Shown here: one piece after another, positions 8,301 to 10,996 of the stretch
Position numbering within the stretch: position 1 is the stretch's first letter
Layout: each line of letters starts with the position of its first letter
Source: Spirogloea muscicola
Taxonomy: Eukaryota > Streptophyta > Zygnematophyceae > Spirogloeales > Spirogloeaceae
NCBI GenBank assembly: GCA_009602725.1
Contig: WELB01000060.1
Span: 579,373-590,368 of the forward strand
DNA: 10,996 nucleotides
Direction of reading: 5' to 3'
Program-made: the position numbers and the translations under genes
Notes under the pieces: generated by a model
Told to the model about the DNA's origin: nothing
The model's database searches: none
Seen by the model: only the letters and a program-made list of their open reading frames with translations

Positions 8301-10330
8301 CCCAGCCTCTAACACACGCGAGGATGAGGGAATTGTATGTGACGCGTTGCAGTGGCAGGCCCAACAGCCGCATCTCATTGGCAATCTTCAGGGCCTCCAG
8401 CGGGTTGTCTGAACGAGCGTAACCCTGTGAGAGTATATCCACACAATCACAGCACAAGCCAATGATACAGGGTGGGTTGTCCTTGTATGAAGCACAACAA
8501 TAAGCCCTGTCCACAAAATATGATTCTCATGACTTGCTCAACAAGCAGTGACTTGCTGACATGCTCTGTACTATTCTGGCCTAAGCTGTGACTGAATCCT
8601 CATGAGGACCATTGGCCAAGGCAAGCATCACAGCAATAATCCTCCGTCGCTGACCATAATTCCGGTGTGCACTTGCCCAACGTGCAATTTTCAATAGCAC
8701 AGCTCAACTGTCTACAACCATTTAACTAAGAACTTGAATGCAGTCCACATCCTGGGGCGACCTTAGCCTATCTTACTACCCAAGCAATCAAGCCCCCTTG
8801 CTTTACCTCAGCATCATGCCCACCTTTATGAGGAGGTTGTAAGTAAATGTGGAGGGGCCGCTGCTGCCCTGGCCAAATGTTCGGTAGCGTTGTAATATTC
8901 CGCGTGCCCTGAGTGCATCCCCAGCCTCCGCGCATGCATTAATTAGTGTGTTGATGTGCACGGCATTGAGCTGCGGCCGCCCTGGCGCCGTGCCGTTCTC
9001 CATGCTTTCCAGTAACTCGAAAGCGTCATCAAGCCTCTTCGCTTGGCCCAGTCCCTGCAGTGCTCCACCAAGAGAAGTACAAGTTTGTTGTCATGAACAG
9101 GGTTCACATGTCACCTCCTACGATGCGTCCTTGGTACTTACATGCTGGCAAATTGATGTTAACAGTCATCGGCTACTACAAACAAGGGAAGCGCAGTGTG
9201 TCCTCAACTAGTGGTGGAAGAGAAGGTAGAGCAGCGTCTCAAATGGAGCTTGGAAACTTGTGTCATAGCATCTCACTGATATGATACTAAAATGAACGAT
9301 GAAATATAATATGCTACTAAGTAGACTAAGAATTTCAGAAAGATGGAAATTATTGCAGACAACCAAGCCTCAATGTCAACCTTGATAAGGGTGCCATACG
9401 TGACACTGTCAGCTCCAACACCGCCAGCAGCTGTCATGTCCCGGAACACTTGCAAAGCCCTGTCCACCTTGTCAGAGTGAACGCATGCAGCCAGCACGGC
9501 GTTCCTGCTGATCAAATTGATGGGCACGCCCCGCTTCTTTGCCCCTTCCAGCTCCTCAAAAACCTGCAAGCAGACATCATGCTCAATCTACCTGGAATGC
9601 AAAACTGTGGATGAGGTCACTCGCTCAGATGATACGTGAAGTTCAAAAGCCCTCGACACACCACAGATGTCCTAACGGTCTCTGCCTAGCTGGACTGTTC
9701 AAGTGCAGGTGTCAGAATCGCCTACCTGGTCCAGCTGGCGTCTTTTGCCCAGCTCAACGATGCGGCGCGTGAGAAGCCGAGACTCATGCTCGTGTACCTT
9801 TCGCTTGCGGCGCCAAAACGGCCAGATGGGCTGCGCACCTCGAGAATTGGGGATGCCTTGCAAGTCAGGGCCTAGGCTCGACGAGGCTCACCAGATGGCA
9901 GATTAAGTACTACAGGTCTCATACCTTCATGCAATTAGTCTTTTGTGCTTCTAAAAGTCGACCACCAGATTGCCTTGAGTTGCATACAGCAATGCCTGCC
10001 TGCGCATCTGTCGGCGTCGTTGTTCCCTCGAGGTCCCGCTGGGCATGCTCCAGCTCGCGCCGCCGCCTCACCAGGGCCAGGAGCTCGCTGGTAGAAGGCA
10101 GGCTCGTGAATTTGAGGTGTCAGAAGCACCCATGGCACGACGGTAAGCCGCCAACTCAATCAATCCAATGCGTACTGCCTGAGATGTTACTGCTGCAATG
10201 TAGATGGGCTAGTGGCAATACTCTGATGGAACTGCATGTGACGAAGGGATCTCCTGGCAGCAGGCTCTTACGCAGGCTCTGACGTTTTGCTGCCACTCTG
10301 AGGGCCGGGCCTGCGCCCAAACTCGTCCAT
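5397..10330 (-). CDS. PPR-CBS fusion protein (CBSPPR class, like Arabidopsis At5g10690), twelve exons
   Basis: Probably an organellar RNA-binding protein with a CBS-pair ligand sensor; I know of no proven function for the class. Exons in transcript order are 10330-10272, 10087-9925, 9830-9726, 9563-9381, 9054-8824, 8424-8263, 7902-7834, 7584-7449, 7175-6940, 6674-6522, 6235-6053 and 5807-5397 (696 aa). All introns are GT-AG; nine of eleven are phase 0. A basic lead (RRIVELGKRRQLDQVFEELE, about 96-115) precedes nine P-type PPR repeats to about residue 480. Landmarks are NAVLAACVHSDKVDRAL, TYGTLIKGLGQAKRLDDAF, TYNLLIKGYARSDNPLEAL, TYNSLILACVRGWDFDKAL, TYTTLLKGLAEDGDLDSVL and AYSAIVDACITAG. CBS1 (about 508-555) contains SIMTPLSTL and SFVPVLDD. 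CBS2 (561-640) contains DAMTPLPP, GVELLTVVD and RVVGFVSKADIF. CBS2 keeps the GxxSxxD nucleotide motif (632-638); CBS1 has lost it. A Lys/Ser-rich insert lies at 603-628. ATG 10330 has an excellent context (ACCATGG), but the in-frame ATG 10498 is an alternative. Least certain are exons 1-2 and the weak GAG|GTCTGC donor of exon 10. Confidence 0.92.
6233..6238 (-). other. Tandem CAGCAG (NAGNAG) splice acceptor before the CBS1 exon
   Basis: The intron before the first CBS exon ends GTGCCAG, directly followed by CAG GCT CAG. Either AG can serve as acceptor: the first gives an exon starting at 6235 with Gln-Ala-Gln, the second an exon starting at 6232 with Ala-Gln. Both are phase 0, so use of both sites would give proteins differing by one glutamine at residue 500, in the linker between the PPR array and CBS1. 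Confidence 0.6.
7292..7315. repeat. (TA)12 microsatellite
   Basis: This is 24 bases of perfect TA dinucleotide repeat inside the 273-bp intron (7176-7448) between PPR-CBS exons 8 and 9. AT-rich flanks carry TATATAT and GTATGTATG-type runs, making an AT-rich block of about 120 bp in otherwise mixed sequence. The repeat is self-complementary and could form a hairpin in the pre-mRNA. Confidence 0.95.
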
Positions 10331-10498
10331 GGTGGTGGCGGCCGCCCGAGCAGCCCCACACCCACGCTTCTCCTTTTTTCTCAGAGCTTCTCGAGCTCCT
10401 CTTTCCTTACTTGGCTGTACGAGGCCTCGTAGCGCGTTGCCACCGTTGCCACTACTGCGGAGCAGGCGCCAGTGGAGCGCCTGCGCCTGATGGAGCAT
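10331..10498 (-). other. Possible N-terminal targeting extension of the PPR-CBS protein
   Basis: The frame upstream of ATG 10330 has no stop, and an in-frame ATG at 10498 would add 56 residues. The first 30 or so (MLHQAQALHWRLLRSS, then a Gly/Asn/Arg stretch) contain no acidic residue and several Arg. This resembles a mitochondrial or plastid presequence; it is followed by a Lys/Arg-rich part. Without this extension the protein starts MDEFGRRPG, with two acidic residues in the first three after Met and no evident targeting signal, which would be odd for a PPR protein. The start context here (GAGATGC) is weaker than at 10330. If translation starts at 10330, this stretch is 5' UTR. Confidence 0.4.
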
Positions 10499-10996
10499 CT
10501 CAGCTGTTGCAGGCTCGGTGTGGCAGCTGGCACCCGCCCTCGGCTCCCACCAGCTACTCCCTGAATGACGTGAAGAGGGCGAGGACAGCATAAGCGTGCG
10601 GCACAGGAGGAGCCTACACGAACGACTCCAAAACCCTGGTGCGCGTCGCACTGACTGGTGGCTGCGGCACGGCCGGCGCAGCGACAGCAAGCTGGGAGCT
10701 CCTGGGCAGCGCCGACGTGGCCACGGCCAACCGGCGGCAGCAGCGTCGAGCGGCACTGGCTGTGTCGCAAGCACGGCTGGCGCTGGTGGGGCACGACGAG
10801 GGCGACAGCCGGGGCCTGGGGCCGCGCACCTGCAGGCGGCCGAGGGCTCGGGCAAGCGCCGCCACGCCACATGGTTGGGGGCGCCGGTGGCCAAGCGGGG
10901 GCCTACGGCGGCGCCGGCACTGGAGGCCCTGCTCCCGGCCGCTGGGTGAGGCCTCTCGGCGGGCAGGCGGCCGCGGCGGAGGGCCAGGGTCGGGCG
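10499..10996. other. GC-rich stretch upstream of PPR-CBS; promoter or edge of an unresolved gene
   Basis: The sequence is very GC-rich and open for long stretches in several frames on both strands, as is expected by chance at this composition. On the plus strand the frame through about 10591-10830 has strongly G/C third positions and reads SADVATANRRQQRRAALAV within it. It has no ATG, and a TAA lies just before it. From about 10810 a different plus frame looks more coding-like, ending at a stop at 10947-10949. On the minus strand a Ser/Ala/Arg-rich frame ends at a TAG at 10614. I recognise no family in any of them. The stretch may be a GC-rich promoter, a divergent gene on the plus strand, or both. 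Confidence 0.35.

Noticed and set aside
10614-10667. Plus-strand VRVALTGG string reminiscent of a P-loop kinase start
   Set aside because: The following residues lack the Lys and Ser/Thr of a Walker A motif and there is no ATG in that frame, so the similarity is not meaningful.
143-10996. CRISPR array, insertion sequence, bacterial operon or defence system
   Set aside because: There are no spaced direct repeats, transposase or polycistronic bacterial-style genes. The content is split-gene eukaryotic DNA.

Overview
The window is nuclear DNA of a eukaryote, most likely a chlorophyte green alga (Trebouxiophyceae would fit, but this is inference). Both genes are rich in introns, with 3 and 11 introns of about 94 to 607 bases. 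Their acceptors are mostly GCAG or CCAG. The second gene encodes a PPR plus CBS domain architecture that I know from the green lineage (the plant CBSPPR class, Arabidopsis At5g10690). All exon structures here were built by eye from splice sites, reading phase and conserved motifs. No transcript or database was available.

Layout. Bases 1-142 are a 122-base poly-T run followed by a C-run. Bases 143-1773 hold no gene I can recognise and probably include the 3' UTR of the next gene. Bases 1774-4580, minus strand, are a four-exon TRM10 gene (tRNA guanine-9 N1 methyltransferase, SPOUT fold). Its first intron appears to be GC-AG and contains a ten-copy G-rich heptamer array. Bases 4581-5396 are intergenic. 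Bases 5397-10330, minus strand, are a twelve-exon gene for a PPR-CBS fusion protein of about 696 residues: nine P-type PPR repeats followed by two CBS domains. An in-frame upstream ATG at 10498 would add a basic leader that could be an organelle-targeting sequence. Bases 10499-10996 are very GC-rich. They are open in several frames and may be a promoter, 5' UTR or the edge of another gene; I could not resolve them.

The exon lengths close both reading frames exactly: 1446 nt (481 codons plus stop) for TRM10 and 2091 nt (696 codons plus stop) for PPR-CBS. The two genes lie head to tail on the minus strand with 816 bp between the PPR-CBS stop and the TRM10 start. Both products act on RNA (tRNA methylation, and probable organellar RNA binding with an adenosyl-ligand sensor), but nothing in the sequence shows that they work together. 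The most unusual points are the PPR-CBS fusion, introns recurring at the same position in successive PPR repeats, and the GC-AG intron with a quadruplex-prone array.
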